A program made the position numbers and the translations under genes. A DNA stretch of 64,000 bases from Rhizobium sp. ICMP 5592 (GTDB lineage Bacteria > Pseudomonadota > Alphaproteobacteria > Rhizobiales > Rhizobiaceae), in NCBI RefSeq assembly GCF_009498525.1, contig NZ_QSNT01000010.1, positions 91,178 through 155,177 of the forward strand, written 5' to 3'. Below the pieces are notes generated by a model. It was not told the DNA's origin and did not search any database. It saw only the letters and a program-made list of their open reading frames with translations. Each line of letters begins with the position of its first letter. Position 1 is the stretch's first letter. Positions 1 to 7,686 of this stretch are shown in pieces.

Positions 1-519
1 TTGCGCGAGAACGGGATTGGATACCATTGCCCTGATACGGAGCGCCGTCGAGGTGCGCAGATACCAGATAGCAACGAAAATCAGCACCAGAAATGCACAG
101 GACATCACGAAGAGACGCCAGCCAGGGAAAGTGGACCCGAGCAGGTTCACAGTCCCAGCGATGGGGAGATCGACACTCTGATAGCCGTTACCCCACAGTA
201 GCTTTACGATTTCTCGAATCGCCATGCCGAGACCCCATGTCCCAAGAAGGGTGGCAAAACCATCGTATTTGAGCGGCCGAATGATCAGTCGCTCTGCCAA
301 GAACCCCAAGGCACCACACACGACGAAAGCGAGCGGAACGGCCAAGAAATAGGAAAGCTCCAGATGTTGAACACTCAGCCCGCAATATGCGCCGACCATA
401 ACCATTTCACCGTGAGCGATATTGAGAACTCCGAGCAATCCCATGGAGACTGCCAGTCCCAGCGTCAGGATCGCCAAGACCAGTACGTCATATCCCAGGT
501 TGAGAGAGAGCGTTATCAT
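1..519 (-). CDS. Branched-chain amino acid/urea-type ABC permease (LivH/UrtB family), 3' end outside window
   Basis: The reading frame is open from an ATG at 519 down to base 1 (173 codons), so the C-terminal part lies outside the window. The protein is very hydrophobic. It has the LivH-type N-terminus, with residues MGLLGVLNIAHGEMVMVGAY typical of inner-membrane permeases of the hydrophobic amino acid transporter family, followed by several membrane segments. The gene starts 16 bases after the stop of the binding-protein gene, with no strong Shine-Dalgarno sequence, so it is probably read from the same transcript as the amidase and binding protein. The companion LivM permease and LivG/LivF ATPases would be expected to the left. 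The substrate cannot be read from the permease. Confidence 0.85.
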   Translation of the reverse strand, partial: MITLSLNLGYDVLVLAILTLGLAVSMGLLGVLNIAHGEMVMVGAYCGLSVQHLELSYFLAVPLAFVVCGALGFLAERLIIRPLKYDGFATLLGTWGLGMAIREIVKLLWGNGYQSVDLPIAGTVNLLGSTFPGWRLFVMSCAFLVLIFVAIWYLRTSTALRIRAMVSNPVLAQ

Positions 520-535
520 TTGAGGTTGCCCACCG

Positions 536-1702
536 TTAGTTGCAGCTCTGCCCGGTCTGGATATCCTTGAAGGTCTCTACGACTTCAAAATCCGTTCCGC
601 TGCATTTCGCGAGGTACATGATTTTCGCCGTGTGACGGTTCTTCACCGTCATCATGCCGGACGGCGTATTGAAGCTTGTATGTTCTGCCGCAGCGTCGAA
701 GTCCTTGGCGGATACCGATTTCGCCTTTTCGACGACGGCCTTGGCCATTGCGAGCCCGTCATAGACCGACTTTGCTATCGTGTTTTGGATCGCTGGCGTG
801 CCACTGGAGGCCTTGGCGATACCGGCGATGAATGCCTTGTTTTCGGGCAAATCGAGCTTGGCGAAGTAGCCCATGCATGAGTAGAGGTTATCGGATGCTT
901 CCTTGCCGATACCAAGTAGAGTATTTTCCTCAAGCAGGCAGGACATGCGCAGAATGTTGGCCGACAAACCAAAGTTGGCAAAGGTCCGGTTGAAGTTCAC
1001 ATTGTCACCGCCGACCAGGGTCTGGAGAACGATAGCGGGTGACGCAGCACGGATTTTCTCGATGGAGCTCTCGAATTTGTTCGCAGCGCCGACCGGATAA
1101 TACTCCTCGCCAACGATGGTGCCGCCGAGACGTTTGACCGCGGCCTTTACCGCGTCATTCGTCGCACGCGGCCATACGTAGTCGTTGCCGATGAGATAGA
1201 ACGACTTGCCGCCAGCTCGCTTGACGAGTGACTCGATCGACGCACCGACCTGTTGCTCGGGGGTTTCGCCGAGGAAGTAAGTGAAGGGTGCGCAATCGCC
1301 ACCTTCGAAAACCGGCGTGTAGATGTAGGGAACCTTGCCTCTGATCGCGGCTTCGATTGCCTGTCGGACCGCGCTATCGTGCGAGCCTACGATGATATCG
1401 ACCGACTTCCCGATCACCATGCGCGTTGCTATCTTGGCGACCTCGGCGGGTGCGGCTCCACCATCGGCAATGGTCAATTCGAGCGGGCGTCCCATGATGC
1501 CGCCTGACGCGTTGATCTGCGCCGCGGCATAGTCTGCAGCTGCCCTACTGGAGGCGCCGAACAGGGATGCGCCACCGGACAGAGTGATGAAGACCGCGAT
1601 CCGGATAGGGTCGGCGGCAAAGGCAACCCGCCCGGCTGCTGCCGATGTTGCGATAGCGGCGGAGAGCTTCAACATCTGGCGACGAGAGATTGTCTGTGTC
1701 AT
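536..1702 (-). CDS. ABC transporter substrate-binding protein, LivJ/UrtA/AmiC-like
   Basis: This is a 388-residue periplasmic binding protein. The N-terminus carries a twin-arginine-like motif (SRRQMLKL) and an Ala-rich hydrophobic stretch ending AFA-AD, so export through Tat or Sec and cleavage near residue 30 are likely. The mature start DPIRIAVFITLSGGASLFG and the later GSHDSAVRQA and NDYVWPRATNDA blocks are typical of type I periplasmic folds that bind branched-chain amino acids, urea or short amides. A Shine-Dalgarno sequence (GAGGAAG) precedes the ATG. The gene lies between an amidase and a LivH-type permease, which suggests an amide or urea-like ligand that the amidase hydrolyses after import. 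The ligand is inferred from context only. Confidence 0.85.
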   Translation of the reverse strand: MTQTISRRQMLKLSAAIATSAAAGRVAFAADPIRIAVFITLSGGASLFGASSRAAADYAAAQINASGGIMGRPLELTIADGGAAPAEVAKIATRMVIGKSVDIIVGSHDSAVRQAIEAAIRGKVPYIYTPVFEGGDCAPFTYFLGETPEQQVGASIESLVKRAGGKSFYLIGNDYVWPRATNDAVKAAVKRLGGTIVGEEYYPVGAANKFESSIEKIRAASPAIVLQTLVGGDNVNFNRTFANFGLSANILRMSCLLEENTLLGIGKEASDNLYSCMGYFAKLDLPENKAFIAGIAKASSGTPAIQNTIAKSVYDGLAMAKAVVEKAKSVSAKDFDAAAEHTSFNTPSGMMTVKNRHTAKIMYLAKCSGTDFEVVETFKDIQTGQSCN

Positions 1703-1720
1703 GTTCTTCCTCTGGGCCTA

Positions 1721-3127
1721 TTATGGTTGTGGAATGGCAGGCAGGCTCGCTTCGAGCGAAAGCGCGACCGCGAAGAGCTTTTCGTCGCCGGCGTGAGCAC
1801 CCTCGAGTGCGAGGCCGATCGGCAAGCCGTTACGGTCGACGCCAACGGGCAAGGAAATGGTTGGCAAGGCGATCAGGCTGCCGATATCCATGTTGCGGAT
1901 GACGGTCAGGAAGGTCGGCACTTGCTCGCCGTTGAGGTTGGTTGTTTCGTCATCCCCGATTTTCGGCGCGGTGATTGGCGAGGTCGGATACACGATGCCG
2001 TCCAGCTGATGCTCTGCGAGGATCTTTGCGTGACCTGCCGCAATCTCAGGTATTATTTCTTCGATGGCGCGCTTGTAGGCAGACGAAGGAACGGCCTGAG
2101 CCGGGTCCATCAGAATCTTTGCGACTGCAGCGACATCCGGCGATGCGACGCTGGAAAGAAGCGTTTCAACCGTCAACTCCGTCTTCCATTTTTCCAAAAA
2201 CCCAGTCAGTTCGGGCACGGCTTCATAGAATACGATTGGGAATGCGATTTCCCTGACGAGGTTGGTGAGAGGAACGAGATCGATTTCCACAATGGTCGCG
2301 CCCGCACCCGCGAGCCGGGAGAGCGCGTGCTCGCAAACCGTGCGGACGTCCTCGGCCAGATTGTCCCAGTAAAAGCCGGATGGCTTGCCCAAACGAAGGG
2401 TCCGAATTTCCGCCATAACGGCCGGCTCCCTTTCAGACAGGGCGCGGTCGATGAGGTCCAGATCAGAAACGGAGCGGGCGAGTGGTCCCAGCGTATCCCG
2501 GGTATGCGACAAAGGAAGGACCCCATGTCCTGACCATCGGCCCGTGGTGGGGCGATATCCGAAGACCCCGTTGAAGGAAGCCGGAACCCGAACGGAACCA
2601 CCTGTGTCGCTGCCGATACCCGCCGGCACCAGGCGACCACCCACTGCCGCGCCTGTTCCGCCGGACGAGCCGGCAGGCACACGTGTCGTGTCGAAAGGAT
2701 TACGAACCGGCCCCCCAAATGTATTGTTCGAGGTTCCACCGAAAGCCAGTTCATGCATGGTATTCTTGCCAAAAGGAATGGCACCGGCCGCCTTAAGCTT
2801 TGCTGCGACCGTGGCGTCTTGCGTGGGCTCGAAATTCTGCAATGCTGGCGTGTTCGCCCTCATCGGCATGCCGACGCAAGCGATGTTGTCCTTGAGAGAA
2901 ATCGGCAACCCGTGAAGGATCGGCAGAGGACGATCCGCGTCTTTGCGCCGAGCATCACAGTCTCGCGCAGTCGATAATATCTGTTCACGATCGAGGTGGG
3001 CGAATGCGTTCAGTTCCGAGAGCGCGTCTGCGCGGTCAAGAAGGGAGGAAACAAGCTCCACCGATGTGATGTTACCCTTTTCGAGCAATGCGTTTGCCTC
3101 GGTTAGGGTGAGCTTCCAAAGCGCCAT
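1721..3127 (-). CDS. Amidase-signature hydrolase (indoleacetamide/mandelamide hydrolase-like)
   Basis: This 468-residue enzyme of the amidase signature family hydrolyses a carboxamide to acid plus ammonia. The Ser-cisSer-Lys catalytic set is visible: Lys79 in LPISLKDN, the GSSGGTGAAV loop (Ser154/155) and Ser178 in GSDTGGSVRVPA. The blocks GGTSNNTFGGPVRNPFDTTR and RPTTGRWSGHGVLPLSHTRDT resemble indole-3-acetamide hydrolases (IaaH) and mandelamide hydrolases more than GatA. I chose the second ATG (3127) because a GGAG sequence is well spaced for it; an ATG at 3136 is also possible. It appears to be the first gene of a minus-strand operon with the binding protein (18-base gap) and the LivH-type permease. 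An aryl-acetamide or simple amide substrate is inferred; family membership is secure. Confidence 0.88.
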   Translation of the reverse strand: MALWKLTLTEANALLEKGNITSVELVSSLLDRADALSELNAFAHLDREQILSTARDCDARRKDADRPLPILHGLPISLKDNIACVGMPMRANTPALQNFEPTQDATVAAKLKAAGAIPFGKNTMHELAFGGTSNNTFGGPVRNPFDTTRVPAGSSGGTGAAVGGRLVPAGIGSDTGGSVRVPASFNGVFGYRPTTGRWSGHGVLPLSHTRDTLGPLARSVSDLDLIDRALSEREPAVMAEIRTLRLGKPSGFYWDNLAEDVRTVCEHALSRLAGAGATIVEIDLVPLTNLVREIAFPIVFYEAVPELTGFLEKWKTELTVETLLSSVASPDVAAVAKILMDPAQAVPSSAYKRAIEEIIPEIAAGHAKILAEHQLDGIVYPTSPITAPKIGDDETTNLNGEQVPTFLTVIRNMDIGSLIALPTISLPVGVDRNGLPIGLALEGAHAGDEKLFAVALSLEASLPAIPQP

Positions 3128-3136
3128 TTTCTGCAT

Positions 3137-3489
3137 CTCCAGCTAAGTCTTTCTCAGCAAATCAGATGCGACGCTCGTGAAGCATCGACATTTCTGTCGA
3201 TCTCATGGTGTGGGAATTGGTGCCGATCGAGCGGCCATCAATTTTCAAAATTTCTTTGAAAAAGGTCAGCGCTCGATGCCGATTCACGCCGATGTCAAAA
3301 TTGTTCGCCGCGACCGGATATGATCATGCAGGCCCCTTGCCTTTATTTTAGGGAAGAAGGCGTCTGTAAATCTAGGGGTTATCCACGTTGCTGCCCTGAT
3401 CCATGCCGGTCGTTTCGGTATTCTATCCGCTTGGGCACTTGCGATCGCAACCTGATGATGAGCGATGCGAACGCAAAATCATGGTGCGC
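3137..3489. other. Intergenic stretch upstream of the amidase, up to the IS3 remnant
   Basis: I see no credible gene here. The minus-strand promoter of the amidase operon should lie in the first 150 bases, but no convincing -35/-10 pair stands out. The outer boundary of the truncated IS3 element falls near 3510-3515, where similarity to IS3 transposases stops. Confidence 0.4.
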
Positions 3490-4176
3490 TTACTGCCTAA
3501 GGCCGCAGGCACTCGTCGGGAACGACCCGTTGAAGCTTTCGATGAAGGCATTGTCCGTGGGTCTTCCCGGTCGAGAGAACTCGATGCGGACTTTGTGGTG
3601 ATACGCCCAGAGATCGACCATGTGACCGGTAAATTCGCTGCCGTTGTCGGCAAACAGCCGGTTTGGAGCATTGCGTCGCCGGACCAACCGATTGAGAACA
3701 TCAACGACATGCTCTCCACGCAATCGCTGGCCGACCTCGATCGCCAGTGCTTCACGCGTATAGACATCGACCACCGTCAATGCCCGGAACGTCTGCCCGT
3801 TCATCAGTTGGTCGTGGATGAAGTCGAGTGCCCAGGCTTGATTGGGGCCGGTTGGCAGAACCTTGTCCTCCCGGTGGCTCGCCATCCTGCGACGGCGTGG
3901 CCGTTTCGCTTTCAAAGCAAGGCCTTCCTCGCGATAGAGCCGATAGACGAGCTTGCGGCCGGCAGACCAGCCCTCACGCTTCAGCATGATATGAACCCTT
4001 CGATAGCCATAGCGGATGCGGGTGCGGACAATCTCATGCATCCGCTGGCGAAGCTCCGTGCGGGGATCCCGTCGCATCGGCATGCGCTGGGTTGAACGAT
4101 GTTGGCGTGTCAGGGCACAGGCCCGACGCTCGCTGTAGCCGTGACACGCCGTCACATAGGCAACAACCTGTTTCAT
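3490..4176 (-). pseudogene. IS3-family transposase OrfB, truncated and frameshifted
   Basis: This is a 228-residue frame with the IS3 OrfB integrase core. The HTH_21-type N-terminus (YGYRRVHIMLKREGW) is followed by the catalytic core, with Asp in WALDFIHDQL, Asp in LFADNGSEFTG and Glu in NAFIESFNGSF. Intact members continue SFRDECL plus about 50 residues. Here one base is missing just after SF, giving SFPTSACGLRQ and a stop. In the corrected frame similarity ends a few codons later, so the 3' end is also physically lost. The overlap with orfA and a run of six A followed by G near 4190-4196 fit the programmed -1 frameshift used by this family to make OrfAB. Confidence 0.85.
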
Positions 4177-4525
4177 GAGCGCTGGCCGGGAAACTTTTTT
4201 GACAGCACATCCTGCAACGCAGCCTTGTCCAGGCTCAACTCCGCCATCAGCTTCTTCGGCCGCGTGTTCTCCTCAAGCACTTGTTTCAGTTCCCGGACCT
4301 GATCGGACTGAAGCCCCCGATATTGCTTCTTCCAACGATAAAATGTCTGTTCCGATATTCCAACCTGACGGATCAGGTCGGCAGCCGGCAAGCCAAGCTC
4401 AGCCTGCTTCAAAACGGCGACAATCTGCTCGACCGAAAAACGCTTCTTCTTCATGACAAATTCTCCATTCGCTCAACAGGAAAATCCGCCGAAAACCGAA
4501 CAGAAAACTGGACCACTTTCACAAT
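3500..4525 (-). mobile_element. IS3-family insertion sequence, truncated at the distal (3') end
   Basis: The element carries overlapping orfA and orfB on the minus strand in IS3-family arrangement. The likely left terminus of the element (right side in window coordinates) lies near 4510-4525, where the minus strand reads TGTGAAAGTGGTCCAG about 70 bases before orfA. No matching inverted repeat is found on the other side because orfB breaks off shortly after the third catalytic residue (Glu of the DDE triad). The copy therefore cannot move on its own. Confidence 0.75.
4173..4454 (-). CDS. IS3-family transposase OrfA
   Basis: This 93-residue protein has a helix-turn-helix (IVAVLKQAELGLPAADLIRQ, then VGISEQTFYRWKKQY) and a leucine-zipper-like region (QVRELKQVLEENTRPKKLMAELSLDKAALQD). 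Both are diagnostic of IS3-family OrfA proteins, which bind the element's ends. Family members usually read EENARLKKLVAEL; the Pro in TRPKKLM interrupts the expected coiled coil, so this copy may already be decaying. The end overlaps orfB by four bases. Confidence 0.88.
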   Translation of the reverse strand: MKKKRFSVEQIVAVLKQAELGLPAADLIRQVGISEQTFYRWKKQYRGLQSDQVRELKQVLEENTRPKKLMAELSLDKAALQDVLSKKFPGQRS

Positions 4526-4609
4526 GTCACCTCACTTCATCTGAGATCGCCTTATGGATCCGATGATGCGGATACGGGAGTTTAGTAATTATGGAATTTG
4601 GTTTAGTCA

Positions 4610-4625
4610 GGGCTCATATGAGCCC
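4610..4625. repeat. 16-bp perfect palindrome
   Basis: GGGCTCATATGAGCCC is a perfect palindrome about 70 bases before the likely start of the small hypothetical gene. It may be an operator or simply chance; no run of T follows it. Confidence 0.35.
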
Positions 4626-4695
4626 CCACGTGAGCAAGACTGCAACGGCGATTGTGGCTATGCTATTGTCGGATAGTTCACGACAAGAGGTTCCC

Positions 4696-4974
4696 GTGTC
4701 GAGCCGCATAGCCAAAAGCTGGCTGGTCTTCATCAGCATTGAAAATATCGAGCATGATCGCTGTGTCGATCTGTTTGAGCGGTCGGATGGGACATGCGGC
4801 TTCGAGGAATTTCGCCGCGATGCAGAGGATTGGGGCACCTGGACCCCAGTAAGCTTTTTTTCTATAAGGATATTGCCGACGCGGAAGTCTTCCCTTGAGG
4901 CGGCAATCGTTTCTGTCCCCTGGCTGGTGGATGTTGTCGAACGCTATCCATCGGCAGTGCGGCTTCTTCAGTAA
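4696..4974 (+). CDS. Small conserved hypothetical protein
   Basis: The likely product is 92 residues, starting at a GTG at 4696 preceded by AAGAGG. The frame is open further upstream to an ATG at 4591, but the recognisable part begins only at KSWLVFISIENIEHDRCVDLF. I recall similar short proteins of unknown function in rhizobia with the same order of blocks: WLVF-SIEN-EHDRCVDLF, then DG--GFEEFRRD-ED-G-WTPVS, then an Ala-rich tail ending SVPWL. No motif suggests a function. It is the only apparently intact non-transposase frame between the IS3 remnant and the transposase relics further right, so it may itself be stranded cargo. Confidence 0.55.
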   Translation: MSSRIAKSWLVFISIENIEHDRCVDLFERSDGTCGFEEFRRDAEDWGTWTPVSFFSIRILPTRKSSLEAAIVSVPWLVDVVERYPSAVRLLQ

Positions 4975-5052
4975 CTGGTGTGAACCCCTGGGGCTGGACC
5001 ACGGGAGGCGGAAAAACTGATACGCTCTGTGGGCCTCAGATGGAGAAGGCTC

Positions 5053-5237
5053 ATGAAATCCAGAGGTCCCTATCGGCGGCACTCGACCCCGTTCAAGCTG
5101 CGGCTTTGCCTGGATATTCGAAACGGTGTCATCGGACGGCGTGATGCGCAACATACTTACGGCGTCTCGGCCAACCTCATTTAGTTGTGGCTGACGCAGT
5201 TCGATCGCGGCAAACTTGTCGGTACCGGAGCAATACT
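5053..5237 (+). pseudogene. Transposase N-terminal (helix-turn-helix) remnant with stop codon
   Basis: Translation from the ATG at 5053 gives a start like YRRHSTPFKLRLCLDIRNG, then GRRDAQHTYGVSANLI, an in-frame TAG, and LWLTQFDRGKL. This matches the N-terminal helix-turn-helix of rhizobial transposase subunits, which usually read NLIQLWLTQ-DRGEL, so the stop replaces a CAG glutamine codon. Nothing recognisable follows. It is a dead fragment. Confidence 0.6.
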
Positions 5238-5390
5238 CCCCATTGGCGCCGTTTGAATCTTCCCCAATTATGCCGACGTAGGCGAGAGGGATAGATGGCC
5301 ATTTTTCGATGGCCTGCTCCGCGGCTTTGCTGCCGGCGCGAAGGCGGGTGGCGTGATGAGGGCATTTGAGTAAATTTCACGCGGCATTGG

Positions 5391-5525
5391 CAGTTGGTCG
5401 TATGTTGCTTTGAGATCGGGATTGAAGCGCATGGCGACGAGTCGGCATGTATCGAGCTTGCCGCACATTGTCCCGGCCGCCGCGGATATCCGCTGTCTTG
5501 ACGACCACGCTCGTCAATGCTTCCA
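5391..5525 (-). pseudogene. IS110-family transposase C-terminal remnant, frameshifted
   Basis: On the minus strand one frame reads KTADIRGGRDNVRQARYMPT and an adjacent frame continues VAMRFNPDLKATYDQL. Together they match the C-terminal domain of IS110-type DEDD transposases (RGGR-VRQALYM-TLVA-RFNP-LKA-Y--L). The two parts lie in different frames, so a frameshift is present. The rest of the gene is absent. It abuts the downstream end of the adjacent sugar-transporter operon. Confidence 0.6.
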
Positions 5526-5586
5526 GCTGTCGCCAAAACCGTTAGAGGTGCCAATGCGGCAAGCACAAGGCACCTCGTTGATGATC

Positions 5587-6594
5587 TTACTTCGCGTTCA
5601 AAAACTTGTCCGCATTTTCTGCTGTGACGTAGGTCCACGGGACCGGGTAAAGCTTAGCAGTGCCGTCGCCCCACGGCATCTGCGGGTACTCCGCCCAGCA
5701 ATCCGATAGAGGCTTGTAGGAGTCGCCGATTACCTTCCGGAGAGCGACATCCACCGCGCCTTGTGCTTGAGTGTGTGCGTCCTGGCGGATCGAAAGGATC
5801 ATTTCGCCGTTTTTCACAGCCCTGATCGCGTCCGTCACGCCATCGATGCCGACAACGGGAATGGTTTTGGGATCAATACCCGCCGCTTTCATCGCGGCAA
5901 TCGCACCCAATCCCATCTCGTCATTCTGAGCCAGAACCCCCTGGATTTGACCCTTGTGTGAGGTGAGCCAGTTTTGCATCAGAACCATGGCTTCGGAACG
6001 AGACCAATTGGCGGTCTTGCGTTCCAATACCTTAATATCGCTGTTTGCATCGAGGGCCTTCTTGTTGCCCTGCGTGCGGAACTCCTGCCCAAGGTTGCCT
6101 TCTGGGCCAATGAGAACCACGATATTGCCCTTGCCGCCCATTGCTTTGAAGAGAACCTCAGCTTCATACTGTCCGGCGGCAACGTCGTCAGACCCGACGA
6201 ACGAGACAAGTTCATCGCTCTTAGCAGGACCGTTGGAACCGACGGTCGGCAGGCCGCGCGTCAATGCCTTGTGGATAACGCCCTTCGCAGCATAGCTGTC
6301 GATGGGGATGTAGATGGCGACATCATACTTCTGGGTCACCATCAGATCGAACTGCGATGCCTGCGTTGCTTGATCATAATTGCCGTCGAACACTGTCAAC
6401 TCAGCAATTCCGTTCGAGAAAGCGGGGTGCTTTTTGATCTCGCTAGCCCAAATCTGAGCGTATTCATTTTTAAGGCCATAGACTGCCGCACCGACCTTAA
6501 CCGGCTTCGAACCGGCAGCTAATGCTGCTTTGCCGGCAAGAGGCAGAAGTCCCGCGGCCGCCATCATAGTGAGTGTATTTCGCCGAGTGATCAT
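5587..6594 (-). CDS. Ribose-type sugar ABC transporter, substrate-binding protein
   Basis: This is a type I periplasmic binding protein of the RbsB/Peripla_BP_4 family, 335 residues from the ATG at 6594. That ATG is preceded by GGAGGAAATA, so I prefer it over the in-frame ATG at 6606. The N-terminal ITRRNTLTMMAAAGLLPLAGKAALA is a signal peptide. The mature protein has a VVLIGPEGNLGQEFRTQG hinge block, the ligand-site region AQNDEMGLGAIAAMKAAG, and VVGIDGVTDAIRAVKNGEM. It ends the minus-strand ATPase-permease-binding protein operon. It resembles the binding protein at 18350-19363 in motif order (KTANWSRSEAM versus NTANWSRAEAI), so the two transporters look like paralogs. A pentose, hexose or polyol ligand is inferred. 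Confidence 0.88.
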   Translation of the reverse strand: MITRRNTLTMMAAAGLLPLAGKAALAAGSKPVKVGAAVYGLKNEYAQIWASEIKKHPAFSNGIAELTVFDGNYDQATQASQFDLMVTQKYDVAIYIPIDSYAAKGVIHKALTRGLPTVGSNGPAKSDELVSFVGSDDVAAGQYEAEVLFKAMGGKGNIVVLIGPEGNLGQEFRTQGNKKALDANSDIKVLERKTANWSRSEAMVLMQNWLTSHKGQIQGVLAQNDEMGLGAIAAMKAAGIDPKTIPVVGIDGVTDAIRAVKNGEMILSIRQDAHTQAQGAVDVALRKVIGDSYKPLSDCWAEYPQMPWGDGTAKLYPVPWTYVTAENADKFLNAK

Positions 6595-6711
6595 TATTTC
6601 CTCCATCTATGTGCAATGACACGGGTGCACATGTCCCGAACTTGGGCTGAGAGGACGATGCCTCCGGCCGCATCTTCAAAGCTGAGTAGAAATTGTTGTC
6701 TCGCGCGGCGG

Positions 6712-7674
6712 CTATCGCGCTCGAGCCCGAACAGTGTCGAGGAAGACGGCGAAGACTATGACTGCGCCCTTGATGATCTGCTTGTTGCCAGAGTCCACGG
6801 AAAGCAAGTCAAGGCCGTTGTTTATGACGCCAATCAAGAGTGCGCCGAGGATCGTGCCGACGACGCCACCCCGCCCGCCTGCAAGACTCGTTCCACCGAT
6901 GACTACTGCGGCAATGGCATCGAGTTCATATCCCAGGCCAGCCTGTAGGGAGGCGGAGGTCGCGCGGGATGTGAAGATGACGCCGGACAGGGCCGCACAC
7001 ACGCCGCTGATCAAGTAAACTGAGAACTTGACAAATCCAATATTGACACCTGCAGTTCGCGCTCCCCGCTCGTTGCCACCTACAGCGTACACGTAGCGCC
7101 CAAACCGGGTGTATTTCAGAACCAGAAATGATAGCGCGGAGACAAGCGCGAAAATGTAAACTGAGATTTGGATACCCCAGAGCTGGCCGTTTCCGATGAT
7201 CATGAAGTCATCAGTAAGGTCGGATATCTGTGAGCCGTGATTGTATATCTGGGTCAGTCCGCGGGCGGCACTGAGCATGCCCAGCGTTACGATAAACGGA
7301 GGGATACTTCTCGACGCTGCGATTATCGCCCCATTCGCTGCGCCCGTGGCAGCCCCGACCGCGATGCCGATCAACACCGCGGCCGTCACTCCGAGATTGA
7401 GCCCCGAAGCTGTCACAACGCTTGCAGAAACAATGCCTGCCAACGCCAAAACCGATCCAACGGAAAGATCGATACCTGCTGCCAGAATTACAAAAGTCAG
7501 ACCGACTGCCATTATGCCGTTGATGGACACCTGCGCGAGGATGTTTCCAATGTTATCCCAACTTGCGAAATACGGGCTGGCGAAAGACAAAAATATGCAG
7601 AGCGCGATAAAGCCGGCTGCGATTCCAAATCGGGAAGCCAGGTCGATAAAGTGCGCGTGGTTGATCTTGGACAT
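6712..7674 (-). CDS. Ribose-type sugar ABC transporter permease (RbsC family)
   Basis: This 320-residue hydrophobic permease has about eight to ten membrane segments. The RbsC hallmarks are visible: FVILAAGIDLSVGSVLALAG in the N-terminal half, PPFIVTLGMLSAARGL, VYAVGGNERGARTAGVN (the cytoplasmic loop that contacts the ATPase), and ELDAIAAVVIGGTSLAGGRG near the C-terminus. It starts 12 bases after the ATPase gene with a GAGGGA ribosome site. About 117 bases separate it from the binding-protein gene, a gap that could hold a processing or attenuating structure to raise binding-protein expression, though none was seen clearly. It would form the channel with the ATPase at 7687-9207. Confidence 0.9.
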   Translation of the reverse strand: MSKINHAHFIDLASRFGIAAGFIALCIFLSFASPYFASWDNIGNILAQVSINGIMAVGLTFVILAAGIDLSVGSVLALAGIVSASVVTASGLNLGVTAAVLIGIAVGAATGAANGAIIAASRSIPPFIVTLGMLSAARGLTQIYNHGSQISDLTDDFMIIGNGQLWGIQISVYIFALVSALSFLVLKYTRFGRYVYAVGGNERGARTAGVNIGFVKFSVYLISGVCAALSGVIFTSRATSASLQAGLGYELDAIAAVVIGGTSLAGGRGGVVGTILGALLIGVINNGLDLLSVDSGNKQIIKGAVIVFAVFLDTVRARAR

Positions 7675-7686
7675 GATTATCGTCCC

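Noticed and set aside
1727..2533. A 268-codon plus-strand open frame
   Set aside because: It is a shadow of the amidase gene, which has a complete catalytic motif set.
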